Source: an uncultured Cyclobacteriaceae bacterium (GTDB taxonomy: Bacteria; Bacteroidota; Bacteroidia; Cytophagales; Cyclobacteriaceae). Taken from it: a DNA stretch of 64,000 nucleotides. The notes below the pieces were generated by a model, which ran no database searches, was not told the origin of the DNA, and was given only the letters and a program-made list of their open reading frames with translations. The stretch spans positions 372,001 through 436,000 of the forward strand of contig CALSPM010000002.1 of the NCBI GenBank assembly GCA_943788235.1, given 5' to 3'. Shown here one piece after another: positions 1-9,978 of the stretch (positions within the stretch are counted from its first letter, which is position 1; each line of letters starts with the position of its first letter). The translations under genes and the position numbers were made by a program.

Positions 1-457
1 TGAGAGTTTCAAAATAACGGATATAGATGTATGATAGGAATAAAGGGAAAAATCCAACTAAATATAGCATGACTGCGGTTGATCTTGGGAAACCAAAATA
101 AAAGGATTGAAGGTTGAGATCCTTTGAAAAAATCAATAATCCAAGCAGGTATAAATAGATTAAACAAAAGCAGGCCATTACGATTTGAATGTTCTTACGC
201 TTTTCTTTAATTAGATGTCTGGTTGACAATAAAAGACTTCCTAAATAAACCCAGATCATACCAAAACTGAAAATAAAACTATAAGAAGAATGATCATTCG
301 CAGTTTTACCTGAGATCATCAGACCATTGAACTCTGAGTGTAACGTTTGATAATAAGAGACCTCAGGTGTTATTATCAAAAAATAAAGAACAACCAGCGT
401 CAAAAAAATCAGACCTATCAATAAAAATGCATCAACTTTTAGCTTCAACAGACTCAA
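1..457 (-). CDS. Partial multi-pass membrane protein, unknown family
   Basis: An open frame on the minus strand runs 152 codons off the left edge, so the C-terminus is missing. The best start is TTG at 457, two codons after an in-frame TAA; a second TTG lies three codons further in. The translation shows about four hydrophobic segments (near residues 8-27, 62-80, 92-112 and 128-147) separated by short polar loops, which fits an inner-membrane protein. I do not recognise the family. The product may continue well beyond the window. It is transcribed in the same direction as the phosphate transporter, with 263 nt between them. Confidence 0.6.
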   Translation of the reverse strand, partial: MSLLKLKVDAFLLIGLIFLTLVVLYFLIITPEVSYYQTLHSEFNGLMISGKTANDHSSYSFIFSFGMIWVYLGSLLLSTRHLIKEKRKNIQIVMACFCLIYLYLLGLLIFSKDLNLQSFYFGFPRSTAVMLYLVGFFPLFLSYIYIRYFETL

Positions 458-720
458 GGTTTAGTTAACTAAATTACGTAAAAGGGGGATGAAATGAGCA
501 GGATTTTACGATTAAAACAAAATTAGCTAGTTAAGTTACCCCTCTTTATTTTAAGGAAGATTGAGTTTGGACTGCGTTGGAAATTGATCATTTGGATTTG
601 TATAATTATCGGTAAGAGGCCAACTTGACCATTTTATGTTAAAATAAAACGATTACACTTTTGATGTAGTTAGGTTATGCATCAGGAACAGCGAAAATTC
701 CTTAACTATTTTATTTAAAA
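458..720. other. Intergenic stretch, no gene seen
   Basis: This is AT-rich spacer between the PiT gene stop and the edge membrane protein. No reading frame of useful length, RNA fold or clear promoter box was seen. It should hold the promoter of the edge gene and any terminator of the PiT gene, but I cannot point to either. Confidence 0.4.
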
Positions 721-3027
721 TCAAGTATATTTATTTTTTTTAGCCTGGGGAGAAGTTTCAGCTGATTTGTCATATGAACTATAATATTCATCCAATATAT
801 TCATAGTTGCATTCAATAAATCTTTGGTTTCTATTAACAAGCTAAAATATAAAGTTGTATTTTTTGGACTAGACTCATCTGCTCTGGTTCGTTCAATTTG
901 TTTATTGATTTTGTCGGAAACTGAATTGATCAATTCAGTTTTTCTATTTAAAATGACACCAATTTCTTCAAATGATTCTGTCCTAAAGGCATTGATTATA
1001 TTAATGAAGAAAGTTTCAAAACGGTCATCCAAATCTTTAAGTTCTTTAGTTTGCGTAGGGGTTAATTTTTTATGATTATTGTTAACATGCTTATGGCTGA
1101 CTTTAGAGATATATTCAAGTGATTGAGTCATATCTTTGAGATATCCTAATACGTTGAGATAGAAGTTGCTTGCACTTAAACTTGATTCGTCCAAATTTTT
1201 AATGAAGTAAAACACATTATCACTCAACTCATCTACTTCGGCAGAAAGTTTGACAATTTGCTTTTTATTTTTCTTGAGCAATTCTAAATCATGTTCAGCG
1301 AGACCATGCATGACATTGGTATAGATTCGATTACCTCGCTTGACTACATTGGCGATATTTGCTACGCTTTCGGTAATGACACCTTGAACCGAACTACTTT
1401 CCGCTTTTTTCAATCGGTCTTCTGCACTGATTTCTTTAGACTTTTTTACGCGAGAAATATAATTTGAACTAAAATTTAAGAGTACAATAAAGAGTAAAAC
1501 AGCAATGGCCGTAGGACCTCCTAAATGGATTAAATATGCAATCACACCCGCAGCTGAAAAAGCAACGAGCGCTGTAAAAAACCAACCACCTATGACATTT
1601 AACACTCCGGCTACTCTGTAGACGGCGCTTTCACGACCCCAAGCTCGATCTGCTAAGGAAGATCCCATGGCAACCATGAAGGTCACATATGTGGTCGAGA
1701 GGGGTAATTTGTATGAGGTTGCTATAGAGATCAAAACCCCTGCCACCATTAGATTTACAGCCGCCCGGACCATATCGAATGCGGGTAATTCTAGTGTTTT
1801 ATCTTTTGCCAATGCGATGATCGGTTTTTCAAATTGAACTTCGATTTTATTTTGAAGAGTTTCAGGAAGTGTTTTTGATAATACGTTCGACATCCCCATG
1901 GCAAACCGAACAAACCCTCTGGATACCCAATTGGGCTGGAAACGTTCTTTAATTTCACCTTGATTGGATAAATCAATTGAGGTTTTTACTACTAATTTGG
2001 CCTTACTTGAAAACCATAAGGTCAACACCATAATGATTCCGGCAATAAATAAGAAGAGCGTAGGGGTGGGTACTTTGGCATCCAGTACTTGCATACTAAA
2101 TTCATGGGCAGGTACGCCCGAGATCACCCAAGCTTCGTAGGATTGCCATGCAGCGATTGGCACACCAATGAAATTCACCAAATCATTTCCTGCAAATGCC
2201 AGTGCTAAGGCAAATGTGCCGACACCAATAATCACTTTGTAGATATTTATTTTAAGCTTCTTAATGAATAACAAAGAAAGAAAATACCACAAAGTCAAAC
2301 TTACCATAATGATGAGAAATATTTGGTTCGTTAAAAAACTTTTGATGGTTTCACCCCCAAGTACTTCAAAACTTTGTCCGGCGTACGAGGTGCCCTTAAT
2401 TCCTTTTAATAAGATAAAATAGGTGATTGCGGTAAGGGCAATACTTCCAAACAAAGCTCCAACCCATTTTGCCTTTTTTTCGTAGTCATAGGATAACAGT
2501 AATCGAGAGACCCATTGTACCAGGGCTCCCACAGAGAAGGCGACCACCACGGAGAGCAGAATGCCAAAAATAATTTGAACGGCTTTGGAGGTATTGATAT
2601 AGATAATTAAATCCGCAAATTCACCTCCATCAGCACTGATTTTGATTAAGGCCATAGCTACGGAAGCTCCTAATAATTCAAAGACAATAGATACCGTTGT
2701 TGAAGTGGGCATGCCCAATGAATTAAAAAAATCTAACAATAGAATATCGGTAATCATGACCGCCATGAAGATGAACATAATTTCATCAAACATAAATTCT
2801 CCTGGATTAAAAATTCCCTTACGCGCCACTTCCATCATGCCACTCGAGAAGATGGCTCCAAATGCAATGCCTAGACTTGCCAAGATCATGATCGTTCTAA
2901 AGGAAAGTGCTTTTGAACCAAGGGCAGAATTCAAGAAATTCACTGCGTCATTACTTACGCCCACGATCAAGTCTGCAATGGCAAGAAAAACCAAAGCCAC
3001 TATCATAAGTAAGAATAGATTATCCAT
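721..3027 (-). CDS. PiT-family inorganic phosphate transporter with C-terminal helical domain
   Basis: This is a 768-residue inner-membrane symporter of the PiT family, which imports inorganic phosphate with a cation. The duplicated PiT signature is visible: GVSNDAVNFLNSALGS at residues 23-38 and AGNDLVNFIGVP near 279-290. About 10-12 membrane segments span residues 1-530. The last 230 residues are charged and helical, resembling the PhoU/DUF47-like regulatory tails fused to PiT proteins in many Bacteroidota. Length is typical of that fused form. It is divergent from a phosphate-type porin, which suggests a joint outer and inner membrane phosphate route. The start is the ATG at 3027. Family assignment is firm; the cation and affinity are not deducible. 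Confidence 0.92.
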   Translation of the reverse strand: MDNLFLLMIVALVFLAIADLIVGVSNDAVNFLNSALGSKALSFRTIMILASLGIAFGAIFSSGMMEVARKGIFNPGEFMFDEIMFIFMAVMITDILLLDFFNSLGMPTSTTVSIVFELLGASVAMALIKISADGGEFADLIIYINTSKAVQIIFGILLSVVVAFSVGALVQWVSRLLLSYDYEKKAKWVGALFGSIALTAITYFILLKGIKGTSYAGQSFEVLGGETIKSFLTNQIFLIIMVSLTLWYFLSLLFIKKLKINIYKVIIGVGTFALALAFAGNDLVNFIGVPIAAWQSYEAWVISGVPAHEFSMQVLDAKVPTPTLFLFIAGIIMVLTLWFSSKAKLVVKTSIDLSNQGEIKERFQPNWVSRGFVRFAMGMSNVLSKTLPETLQNKIEVQFEKPIIALAKDKTLELPAFDMVRAAVNLMVAGVLISIATSYKLPLSTTYVTFMVAMGSSLADRAWGRESAVYRVAGVLNVIGGWFFTALVAFSAAGVIAYLIHLGGPTAIAVLLFIVLLNFSSNYISRVKKSKEISAEDRLKKAESSSVQGVITESVANIANVVKRGNRIYTNVMHGLAEHDLELLKKNKKQIVKLSAEVDELSDNVFYFIKNLDESSLSASNFYLNVLGYLKDMTQSLEYISKVSHKHVNNNHKKLTPTQTKELKDLDDRFETFFINIINAFRTESFEEIGVILNRKTELINSVSDKINKQIERTRADESSPKNTTLYFSLLIETKDLLNATMNILDEYYSSYDKSAETSPQAKKNKYT

Positions 3028-3269
3028 AATGTTATAGAATTATTTTTAAAACTTAAACTTAACTCATCATTCAATTATTTCAACGATAAAACTTATTTTA
3101 AAGAATTAGAGAGCTATAAGGTAAATAGCTTAAATATTTTCATTTTCAAGAGGAATATGAATAGAAGTTATGTTAAATCCCTAATTTGATCTTTTTATTC
3201 TAGACATGTTGATAAACTACTAAAAATCGAATGACATTTTAATAATGATTTGTTAATAATTAGGTAATA

Positions 3270-3296
3270 TTGAAAATAAAAAAAAATTCTGCTTTG
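3270..3296 (+). promoter_or_regulatory. Candidate promoter for the porin
   Basis: In the 285-nt divergent spacer, TTG at 3270-3272 is followed after 16 nt by CTGCTTTG at 3289-3296, an imperfect match to the Bacteroidota -7 box TAnnTTTG, 16 nt before the porin ATG. The spacer is somewhat short and TA is replaced by CT, so this is tentative. The 16-mer starting at 3290 recurs upstream of mnmA. I recognised no Pho-type operator. Confidence 0.3.
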
Positions 3297-3312
3297 TATT
3301 TAAAACAATAAC

Positions 3313-4485
3313 ATGAAAAATATATTAGTTTATATTATTTTTTTTTTTCTATCGCTCACCTCTTTAAATAGTTATGCTCAAGGCATAGCTTATGAAACCT
3401 TTGGAAAAGGGATCAAAATTCAAGCTAAGGATTCTTCATTTTACGGGAAACTTGGATTTCGTTTTCAAAGTTTATTTTCTTCGTCTCTTAATTTCGAAAA
3501 TGATGTCTGGGATCGTTCCATGATGATCAGAAGATCTCGATTAAAAGCGGAGGGCTGGGCTTTATCTCCCAAGTTTTCTTATAAAGTGGAATTGGCATTA
3601 TCCAATCGGGATATTAAAGGAGGAAGCAAAACAGAGTTTGGTAATACGGCCAACATAATTCTGGATGCGGTCCTAAAATACCACATAAATTCAAATTGGT
3701 CGCTCTGGTTTGGTCAGACTAAATTGCCAGGTAACAGAGAGCGGGTATTCTCCTCTCAAAAACTTCAGTTCGTAGATCGAAGTTTAGTCAATGCGCGATT
3801 TAATTTGGATCGAGATGTAGGTCTTCAATTACACCACAAGAGTAATATTGGAAATCTTGTTGTCAAAGAGGCTTTCTCATTATCGTTGGGTAATGGAAGA
3901 AATGTGATCATCAATGATGAAAATGGATATCAGTATACAGGGAGAATAGAGTTTTTGCCGATGGGAGAATTTGCAGGTAAGGGAGACTATTATGGTGCAG
4001 ATTTGGCCAGAGAAAAAACATTGAAAATGGCAATTGGCATAACTGCAGATTACAACAATAATGCATTTAGGAGTAGGGGTAATTTAGGTAGTTTTCTCGT
4101 TGATCCTGTATCCGAAGATTACATCACAGATAATTTAAATACTCTATTTGTAGATGCAATAGTTAAAAAGAATGGCTTTTCCTCTCAGGCAGTTTATGCC
4201 ATAAGAAATTCAACAAACAGCTTGGGTGATTTTGGATTAGGTCAAGGATTAAACTTACAAGCAGGATATGTATTTGCCAATAACGTAGAATTTGCGGCCC
4301 GATTCACAAATATTAATGCAGAAGCTACCTCTAGCTTAAACAATGAAACTGAATATGCTTTTGGGTTTTCTAAATATTTTTCGGGTCATAATCTGAAGTG
4401 TCAAGCAGACTTGTCCTATCATGATCTTGACTTTACATCAGAGGATTTTTTGAGATTCAGGTTGCAAGTAGAGTTTGCCCTTTAG
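3313..4485 (+). CDS. Phosphate-selective porin O/P-like outer-membrane protein
   Basis: A 390-residue outer-membrane porin with an N-terminal signal peptide ending near NSYAQ (residue 23). The motif WDRSMMIRRSRLKAEGW near residues 75-91 and the alternating amphipathic strands match the OprO/OprP family (PF07396). A paired lysine/arginine-rich stretch fits anion selectivity, though phosphate specificity is inferred from the family and from the divergent PiT gene. The C-terminus ends in the barrel-type sequence FRLQVEFAL. Its stop is only 1 nt from the stop of the convergent VPS10/BNR gene, leaving no room for a separate terminator. Confidence 0.85.
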   Translation: MKNILVYIIFFFLSLTSLNSYAQGIAYETFGKGIKIQAKDSSFYGKLGFRFQSLFSSSLNFENDVWDRSMMIRRSRLKAEGWALSPKFSYKVELALSNRDIKGGSKTEFGNTANIILDAVLKYHINSNWSLWFGQTKLPGNRERVFSSQKLQFVDRSLVNARFNLDRDVGLQLHHKSNIGNLVVKEAFSLSLGNGRNVIINDENGYQYTGRIEFLPMGEFAGKGDYYGADLAREKTLKMAIGITADYNNNAFRSRGNLGSFLVDPVSEDYITDNLNTLFVDAIVKKNGFSSQAVYAIRNSTNSLGDFGLGQGLNLQAGYVFANNVEFAARFTNINAEATSSLNNETEYAFGFSKYFSGHNLKCQADLSYHDLDFTSEDFLRFRLQVEFAL

Positions 4486-4486
4486 A

Positions 4487-7400
4487 TTATTCAATTTTCT
4501 TGTAATCCATGAAAGGATTGAATGATAATTGCTCTATCGTGGTTTTAAAATTTAACCAATCTTTTTCATAAAATCCATTTATATTCTCTAATACTTTGAT
4601 TAGATGAGATTCAAAATTTGAAATTAACGCATACTCGGTAGAAGTAGGCGTATGACCCGCATTGGCAGTATAGCGAAAAGCTCGGCGGTAAAGACTAATT
4701 AAAGTTTTATCTGAACGCATCGTGATGCCTTGCCTTTCATCTTCTTCACCAAAAAAATGGTCTAACAAGACATTTATACTGTCTTGGATGTTTTGACAAA
4801 GTTCAATTTCAGATATATAAAGGACACTGTCTAAATCCTCAAAATCTGCCTTAAATTTACCTGCTAACTTCAATCCCTCTTGAAGACGATTTACGGCAAC
4901 ATACATTTTCATTTCTGACTTTTCTAGGGCTTTAAGGGCATTATATTTCTCAATTAGTGCCTGCTGACTGATATCAATTCTGGGATCAAAAAGAACTTTA
5001 ATCATACTTGAATCTGTATACTCACCATAGTGGACTTTAATTTTGTAATCTCCCGGCAGCACATCGATACCACCGGGCTCTGCATTCGAAGTTTTTGAAT
5101 TTTTTCTGGAAATATAGGGTATGCCTTTTTCATCTAACCTCCATGATAACTTATGAAACCCTGATTTTTCAGGGGTTTTCAGTTTAAGCGTTCGAATCAC
5201 AGATGATCCATTTATAATTTGAAAGGTAATCGAGTCAGCATTCACTTTTTTTTTCAAAGAAGGTTCGGATATTTGCTCTTTTTTGGATTTCCTTTTTTTA
5301 TTTGTTATGCTTTGATCTGGTACCGTTAAACTTTCCGGTACTTGAAGGTAATAGGTGATTCTGGCATCAAATGACCGGTTTTCTCCATGAAACATACCAT
5401 CGGCACCAAAACGGGAACCCGTAGGCTGCTGTCGGAAAACTTGGTAAGCGTCCGGTGCTTGAAATAATTTCACTGGATCATCGAGGTAGGCAGGATGAGC
5501 GGCGATCGCTCTTAAGGGTTGGATATCGTCTAACACATAGGCCGCCCTACCAAAGGTACCAATGACTAAATCATGTTCTCTTGGTTGGATGACTAGATCC
5601 ATGACATTGGTAGTAGGAAAGCCGGCGGTCCATTTATTCCAGTTTTCGGCCTCATCAAAGCTTACGTATAAACCATCACCGGTGCCTAAAAAGTAAAGAT
5701 TTGGTTCAATAGGATCCTGTAATACGCAAAGGGCATAACCAATAACATCATTTTTATCAACTATTTGCTCCCAACTTTTCCCAAAATCTTTAGTTCTGTA
5801 TACCATAGGAGCATCATTAAAGCGACGATAATCATTGGCCACAAGCAATGCTTCTGCAGGGTTATGGTTAGAAGCCCTCATTTGATTGATCCAAGCGCCT
5901 GTGGGCATTGGGATATTTTTCGTAATATTTTGCCAATCATCACCTCCATTTAAACTTACATTTACCTGCCCATCATCAGTCCCTATCCACAATAATCCTT
6001 TTTGAATAGGAGAGGGCTCGATGACCAATATCGTACAATAATTTTCAGCGCCAGTGGCATCCACAGTCAATCCACCACTTTCCCCTTGTTTTTGATAATC
6101 TGGGTTATTTGTGGTTAAATCTTCGGAAATAATATCCCACGTCTGTCCACCATCCGTACTTTTGTGAACAAATTGAGAGCCAAAATAGAGGGTATTTGAA
6201 TGGAAAGGATCGCGATTCATAGCCGCATTCCAGTTAAATCTTAGTTTTTCTTCTCTTTCAGGATGTGTAGGTCTAATACCTTCGTTGTAGCCCGTCAAGC
6301 GATCGTAAATAACGGCACTTCCTTGCTGTGAGGCAGAGATGCCGAAACGACTATTATCTGGATCAGGCAACACATCAAACCCATCTCCAAATGAGATTTC
6401 TTGCCAATAACTATTTCTAATACCTTGTACCCGCCAAGTATAGGCAGGACCCGCCCAGGAGCCATTGTCTTGCATACCTCCGTAAACATTATAGGGTAAA
6501 TCATGATCAACTGCGATATGATAAAATTGGGCAACAGGTATATTCTGTGCAAAATACCAAGTTTCACCTCTATCTCGGGTTATATTCAGTCCACCATCGT
6601 TGCCATCGATCATATAATTGGGATCATCTGGATGAATCCACCAGGCATGGTGATCGGGGTGAACTCCATTGGAAACGCCATAAGCGGGCATCAATTCAGA
6701 AAAGGAACGACCACCATCCTCACTCACATTGACATAAGTAAAAATACTATATATTCTATTTTCATTTTTAGGATCTACCCGAAGATCACTGTAATAAAAG
6801 GGTCGATTGCCAATTTCGTCTTTATCATTTATTAATTTCCATTTAAAGCCTCCATCAGTAGATTTATATAGAGCATTTTTTTTAGATTCGATCAATGCAT
6901 ATATGATTTCTGGACTGCTGGGAGCTATAGCGAGCCCTATTCGACCCAAATTTCCTTCAGGAAGTCCATCCTCATCCGACCTTTGTTCCCAAGTTTTACC
7001 TGCATCATGACTGATAAACAAACCTGATCCATCACCTCCAGATCTGAAAAACCAGGGATCTCGATGATGATCCCAAAGGGCGGCGATGAGTTTATTTGGA
7101 TTGCGAGGATCCATCACTAGGTCAGCTGCGCCACTTGACTGATTGGAGAACAAGATCCTTTCCCAATTCATCCCTCCATCCATTGTTTTATACACGCCAC
7201 GTTCAGGATGCAAACCCCATGGAGAACCAATCACTGCAACATACACGATATCTGGATTTTGTGGATGTATAATGATTCTATGAATGTTACGGCTTTTTTC
7301 TAAGCCCATCTTAATCCAATGCTTACCCCCATCCAGACTTTTATAAATTCCATCACCTCCATTCAATGAGTTTCTGGGATTACCTTCACCCGTCCCTACC

Positions 7401-7702
7401 CAAACTACTGATGGATTTGATTGTTGAATGGCGACCGCTCCGATAGAGGAGGTCGTTTGCTTATCAAAAATAGCTTCCCAGGTAACGCCGCCTGACGTGG
7501 ATTTCCAAAGACCCCCTGAAGCCGTTCCTACATAGATAATTTCTGATTGCGAATGGACAACGTCAATAGAAGTAATCCTCCCGGCCATACCTCCCGGCCC
7601 GATACTCCTTGGCTCAATGTTTTCGAATAGATTCATGTCTAGCTTCTGAGAAGCAAGTAAAAAAGGGATCAATAGGATGAAAGATGTTATAATCTTTTTC
7701 AT
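4487..7702 (-). CDS. Secreted VPS10/BNR-repeat beta-propeller protein
   Basis: A 1071-residue exported protein with a signal peptide (about residues 1-18). Many Asp-box/BNR-type repeats (SxDGGxTW), for example STSGGVTW, SLDGGKHW, TMDGGMNW, SHDAGKTW and STDGGQTW, lie across residues 65-600 and indicate one or two sortilin/VPS10-like beta-propellers. The C-terminal 300 residues are a mixed alpha/beta and helical tail with an acidic/lysine-rich linker near residue 790. Such proteins are common in Bacteroidota and are often labelled glycosyl hydrolase on the strength of the BNR repeats, but no catalytic residues support that label here. No T9SS tail is obvious. Function unknown, probably periplasmic or cell-surface. 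Confidence 0.85.
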   Translation of the reverse strand: MKKIITSFILLIPFLLASQKLDMNLFENIEPRSIGPGGMAGRITSIDVVHSQSEIIYVGTASGGLWKSTSGGVTWEAIFDKQTTSSIGAVAIQQSNPSVVWVGTGEGNPRNSLNGGDGIYKSLDGGKHWIKMGLEKSRNIHRIIIHPQNPDIVYVAVIGSPWGLHPERGVYKTMDGGMNWERILFSNQSSGAADLVMDPRNPNKLIAALWDHHRDPWFFRSGGDGSGLFISHDAGKTWEQRSDEDGLPEGNLGRIGLAIAPSSPEIIYALIESKKNALYKSTDGGFKWKLINDKDEIGNRPFYYSDLRVDPKNENRIYSIFTYVNVSEDGGRSFSELMPAYGVSNGVHPDHHAWWIHPDDPNYMIDGNDGGLNITRDRGETWYFAQNIPVAQFYHIAVDHDLPYNVYGGMQDNGSWAGPAYTWRVQGIRNSYWQEISFGDGFDVLPDPDNSRFGISASQQGSAVIYDRLTGYNEGIRPTHPEREEKLRFNWNAAMNRDPFHSNTLYFGSQFVHKSTDGGQTWDIISEDLTTNNPDYQKQGESGGLTVDATGAENYCTILVIEPSPIQKGLLWIGTDDGQVNVSLNGGDDWQNITKNIPMPTGAWINQMRASNHNPAEALLVANDYRRFNDAPMVYRTKDFGKSWEQIVDKNDVIGYALCVLQDPIEPNLYFLGTGDGLYVSFDEAENWNKWTAGFPTTNVMDLVIQPREHDLVIGTFGRAAYVLDDIQPLRAIAAHPAYLDDPVKLFQAPDAYQVFRQQPTGSRFGADGMFHGENRSFDARITYYLQVPESLTVPDQSITNKKRKSKKEQISEPSLKKKVNADSITFQIINGSSVIRTLKLKTPEKSGFHKLSWRLDEKGIPYISRKNSKTSNAEPGGIDVLPGDYKIKVHYGEYTDSSMIKVLFDPRIDISQQALIEKYNALKALEKSEMKMYVAVNRLQEGLKLAGKFKADFEDLDSVLYISEIELCQNIQDSINVLLDHFFGEEDERQGITMRSDKTLISLYRRAFRYTANAGHTPTSTEYALISNFESHLIKVLENINGFYEKDWLNFKTTIEQLSFNPFMDYKKIE

Positions 7703-7888
7703 GATTTTAAATTTTATTCTACGTCAAAGTATGGTTAAAGTAGCTTACTAAATAAATACTTTTACACAGTAGGGAAAAGAAAATTACAAGCGGAGTAGGA
7801 GTGTCAAAAAAACTGACAATATGCTAAAGCCATTGGCCGTTATAGAAGAGTGGAAAATACTCGTTCAGCGAAATGCATGGCAGTAGGT

Positions 7889-8480
7889 TTAAATCTGTTT
7901 TTTTCGTTCAGGACTAATCATTATGTGTGCCCTGTGCGTACCTGGGTCCATGATCCAAGGCTCACTTGGAATTGAAGGTTTAGTGGGAAGTCCTGTTGAT
8001 TCTGGAGTTGCAAATGGAATATAAATGACATACCTCAGGTAGGTATTTTCGATTTCTTGAGTTTGCGCGTTGATGTCTCCGCTCAAAACATATAAAGTGG
8101 CTCTTGTCGGCATTTTGAGCATACCAGACTTAGCCTCAGATTCACGGATATCAAAAATGGTCTTAAAATCAAGACCTTCAGCTTTTAAAGACCTACCTCT
8201 TTCCATAAAAGGCTCTAAATCAGAGTGGTAAGCTGATACACTAAAACCATCAGTCTCAGGATTATCAGCCAAACAAATCATATTATTTGTTCCTTTTCTA
8301 AGTACTTCCAAAATGCCGTTTTCACGATAGCCCAATACGGTCGACTGCTGCTCTAAACTCCTCCGGACTTGCCAACACAGCGGTACTGATTTGCCATTCA
8401 ATGCTTGGATATTGGGCACAAGCGGAAAGCGATAAAAAAGGGATTAGGGCGATCAAAAAATTACTGCAAGATATTTTCAT
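7889..8480 (-). pseudogene. Conserved lipoprotein gene broken by one frameshift
   Basis: Two overlapping frames form one 196-residue protein. The N-terminal frame starts at ATG 8480 and encodes a lipoprotein signal ending in SLSAC, then about 45 residues up to FRAA. The C-terminal frame, open from 8419, continues with TVLGYRENG and runs to 7889. The join needs one surplus base near 8341-8356, in GCAGCAGTC. The C-terminal part contains STGLPTKP and DPGTHRAHIM, which look like conserved motifs of a Bacteroidota hypothetical lipoprotein family of this size; I know no function for it. Either the gene is a young pseudogene or the base is a consensus error. An 18-bp tandem duplication covers the start codon. 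Confidence 0.65.
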
Positions 8481-8504
8481 TCTAAAAAGATATTTTCATT
8501 CTAA
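8468..8504. repeat. 18-bp tandem duplication over a start codon
   Basis: AAGATATTTTCATTCTAA occurs at 8468-8485 and again at 8487-8504, with a period of 19 nt. Read on the minus strand, each copy carries the ATG and first two codons of the lipoprotein gene. The upstream copy is dead because its frame meets TAG after five codons. It is probably a recent slippage duplication. Confidence 0.85.
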
Positions 8505-8604
8505 TATGATTTAAGAATTGTCTCAATAGAAGCCCGTAAAAAGAAATCAACCTTCTACAATAACAAGATAATAATTTTTTTTGCCTTTCTGTGCCAGAAT
8601 ATAT

Positions 8605-9837
8605 TTATTCTTCTAAGAGTAAAAAATCAACCGGAGCATCTGGTGTAAGTATCTTTTGCTTGTTTATACTGACCCCGCCACCTTGAATCAACCTTCGGGC
8701 TTCTCCTTTCGAGGCAAAAATAAGGCCTTCGGTTGCCTCAGTTAGCAGTTCGGTTACTGATGGCAATGATTCATAAACGTTTCCAGAAATTTTGACTTTT
8801 GGAACGCCTTCGAGTACTTGTAGCAACCATTCTTCTTCAAGGGTTGATAAATCCTCTTGCGTCGATTTTCCAAATAAAATCTGAGAGGCTTTTTTTGCCA
8901 TCTCTAAGTCCGGCTTTGAATGAACACGTGCCGTTATTTCTTCGGCTAAACTATTTTGAAGAAGTCTTAAATGCTTATTTTCTTGATGTTGATGGATCAG
9001 TGTCTCTATTTCCTCTTTTGACTTTAGACTGAAAATCTTGATATAGGTCACCACATCCTCGTCTGATGAGTTCATCCAATATTGATAAAATTTATAAGGG
9101 CTTGTTTTCTTTGGATCTAGCCAAATATTTCCGCCTTCTGATTTTCCAAATTTAGTACCATCTGCTTTGGTGATCAGGGGAGTGGTGATGGCAAAGGCCT
9201 CACCTTGACCTTTCCGTCGGATAAGCTCTGTTCCGGTCACAATATTTCCCCATTGATCAGAACCACCCAATTGAAGTTTTATATTTTTATTCTTCCACAA
9301 CCAATAAAAATCATATCCTTGAACCAATTGATAGCAAAACTCTGTAAAAGACATTCCAATGTCTAATCTACTTTTGACAGAATCTTTAGCCAACATATAA
9401 TTGATTGAAATATGTTTCCCTACCTCCCTAATAAAGTCAAGAAATTCAAATCCTTTGAACCAATCCTGATTGTTCACTACTTCTGCACCATTCACGCCAT
9501 CAAAGGCCAAAAATTTCTTGAGTTGGGTAGTAACTCCATGGATGTTTTGTTTGATGGTCGCCTCACCCAGTAAATTTCTCTCCGCAGATTTTCCTGAGGG
9601 ATCACCTACCATGCCCGTGGCGCCACCTACCAATGCAAAGGGTTTGTGACCACATCTTTGAAGATGAACTAAACTCATGATTTGAACAAGATTGCCTATG
9701 TGTAACGAATCTGCTGTTGGATCGAAACCAATATAGGCGCTGGTCATTTCTTTCTTGAGTTGGGCTTCAACGTTGGGCATTTTATCATGTACCATACCCC
9801 TCCAGGTCAATTCGGCTAAAAAGTCAGTCATTTTCAT
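8605..9837 (-). CDS. tyrS: Tyrosyl-tRNA synthetase
   Basis: A 410-residue class Ic aminoacyl-tRNA synthetase that charges tRNA-Tyr in the cytoplasm. The HIGH-type motif is HIGN at 46-49, the KMSKS-type loop is KFGKS at 229-233, and the tyrosine-pocket sequence [12 protein letters not shown] is at 169-180. A C-terminal S4-like RNA-binding domain (about 345-405, with [11 protein letters not shown]) is present. Length and motif order match bacterial TyrS. The start at 9837 gives MKMTDF; the second Met two codons later is an equally good start. It is divergent from holA. Confidence 0.97.
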   Translation of the reverse strand: MKMTDFLAELTWRGMVHDKMPNVEAQLKKEMTSAYIGFDPTADSLHIGNLVQIMSLVHLQRCGHKPFALVGGATGMVGDPSGKSAERNLLGEATIKQNIHGVTTQLKKFLAFDGVNGAEVVNNQDWFKGFEFLDFIREVGKHISINYMLAKDSVKSRLDIGMSFTEFCYQLVQGYDFYWLWKNKNIKLQLGGSDQWGNIVTGTELIRRKGQGEAFAITTPLITKADGTKFGKSEGGNIWLDPKKTSPYKFYQYWMNSSDEDVVTYIKIFSLKSKEEIETLIHQHQENKHLRLLQNSLAEEITARVHSKPDLEMAKKASQILFGKSTQEDLSTLEEEWLLQVLEGVPKVKISGNVYESLPSVTELLTEATEGLIFASKGEARRLIQGGGVSINKQKILTPDAPVDFLLLEE

Positions 9838-9847
9838 TATTTAGAAC

Positions 9848-9881
9848 GTAAAAATAAGCGCTCCTATTTAATAAAAGACAA
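9848..9881 (-). promoter_or_regulatory. Candidate tyrS promoter
   Basis: On the minus strand, TTG (9881-9879) is followed after 22 nt by TATTTTTAC (9856-9848), close to the Bacteroidota -7 consensus TAnnTTTG. The box ends 10 nt before the tyrS start, so the leader would be very short. Confidence 0.4.
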
Positions 9882-9944
9882 GGGAGAGAAGTAATTATTA
9901 TAATAAATAGTTCAATAATTAGATAAATTCTCTTTTACGGATGG

Positions 9945-9974
9945 TTGTATTATTGAATCTTATCAATATTTTTG
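9945..9974 (+). promoter_or_regulatory. Strong Bacteroidota-type promoter for holA
   Basis: TTG at 9945-9947 and TATTTTTG at 9967-9974 are separated by 19 nt, a full match to the TTG-N19-TAnnTTTG promoter of this phylum. The last G of the box lies only 4 nt before the ATG at 9979, so transcription would begin at or next to the start codon and the mRNA would be leaderless or nearly so. Confidence 0.6.
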
Positions 9975-9978
9975 GAAG

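Noticed and set aside
2642-3037. A 131-codon plus-strand frame inside the phosphate transporter
   Set aside because: It lies fully antisense to a well-supported gene and its sequence resembles no protein.
4487-7702. Naming the BNR-repeat protein a sialidase or glycosyl hydrolase
   Set aside because: Asp-boxes alone do not show enzyme activity and no sialidase Arg triad or catalytic pair could be identified.
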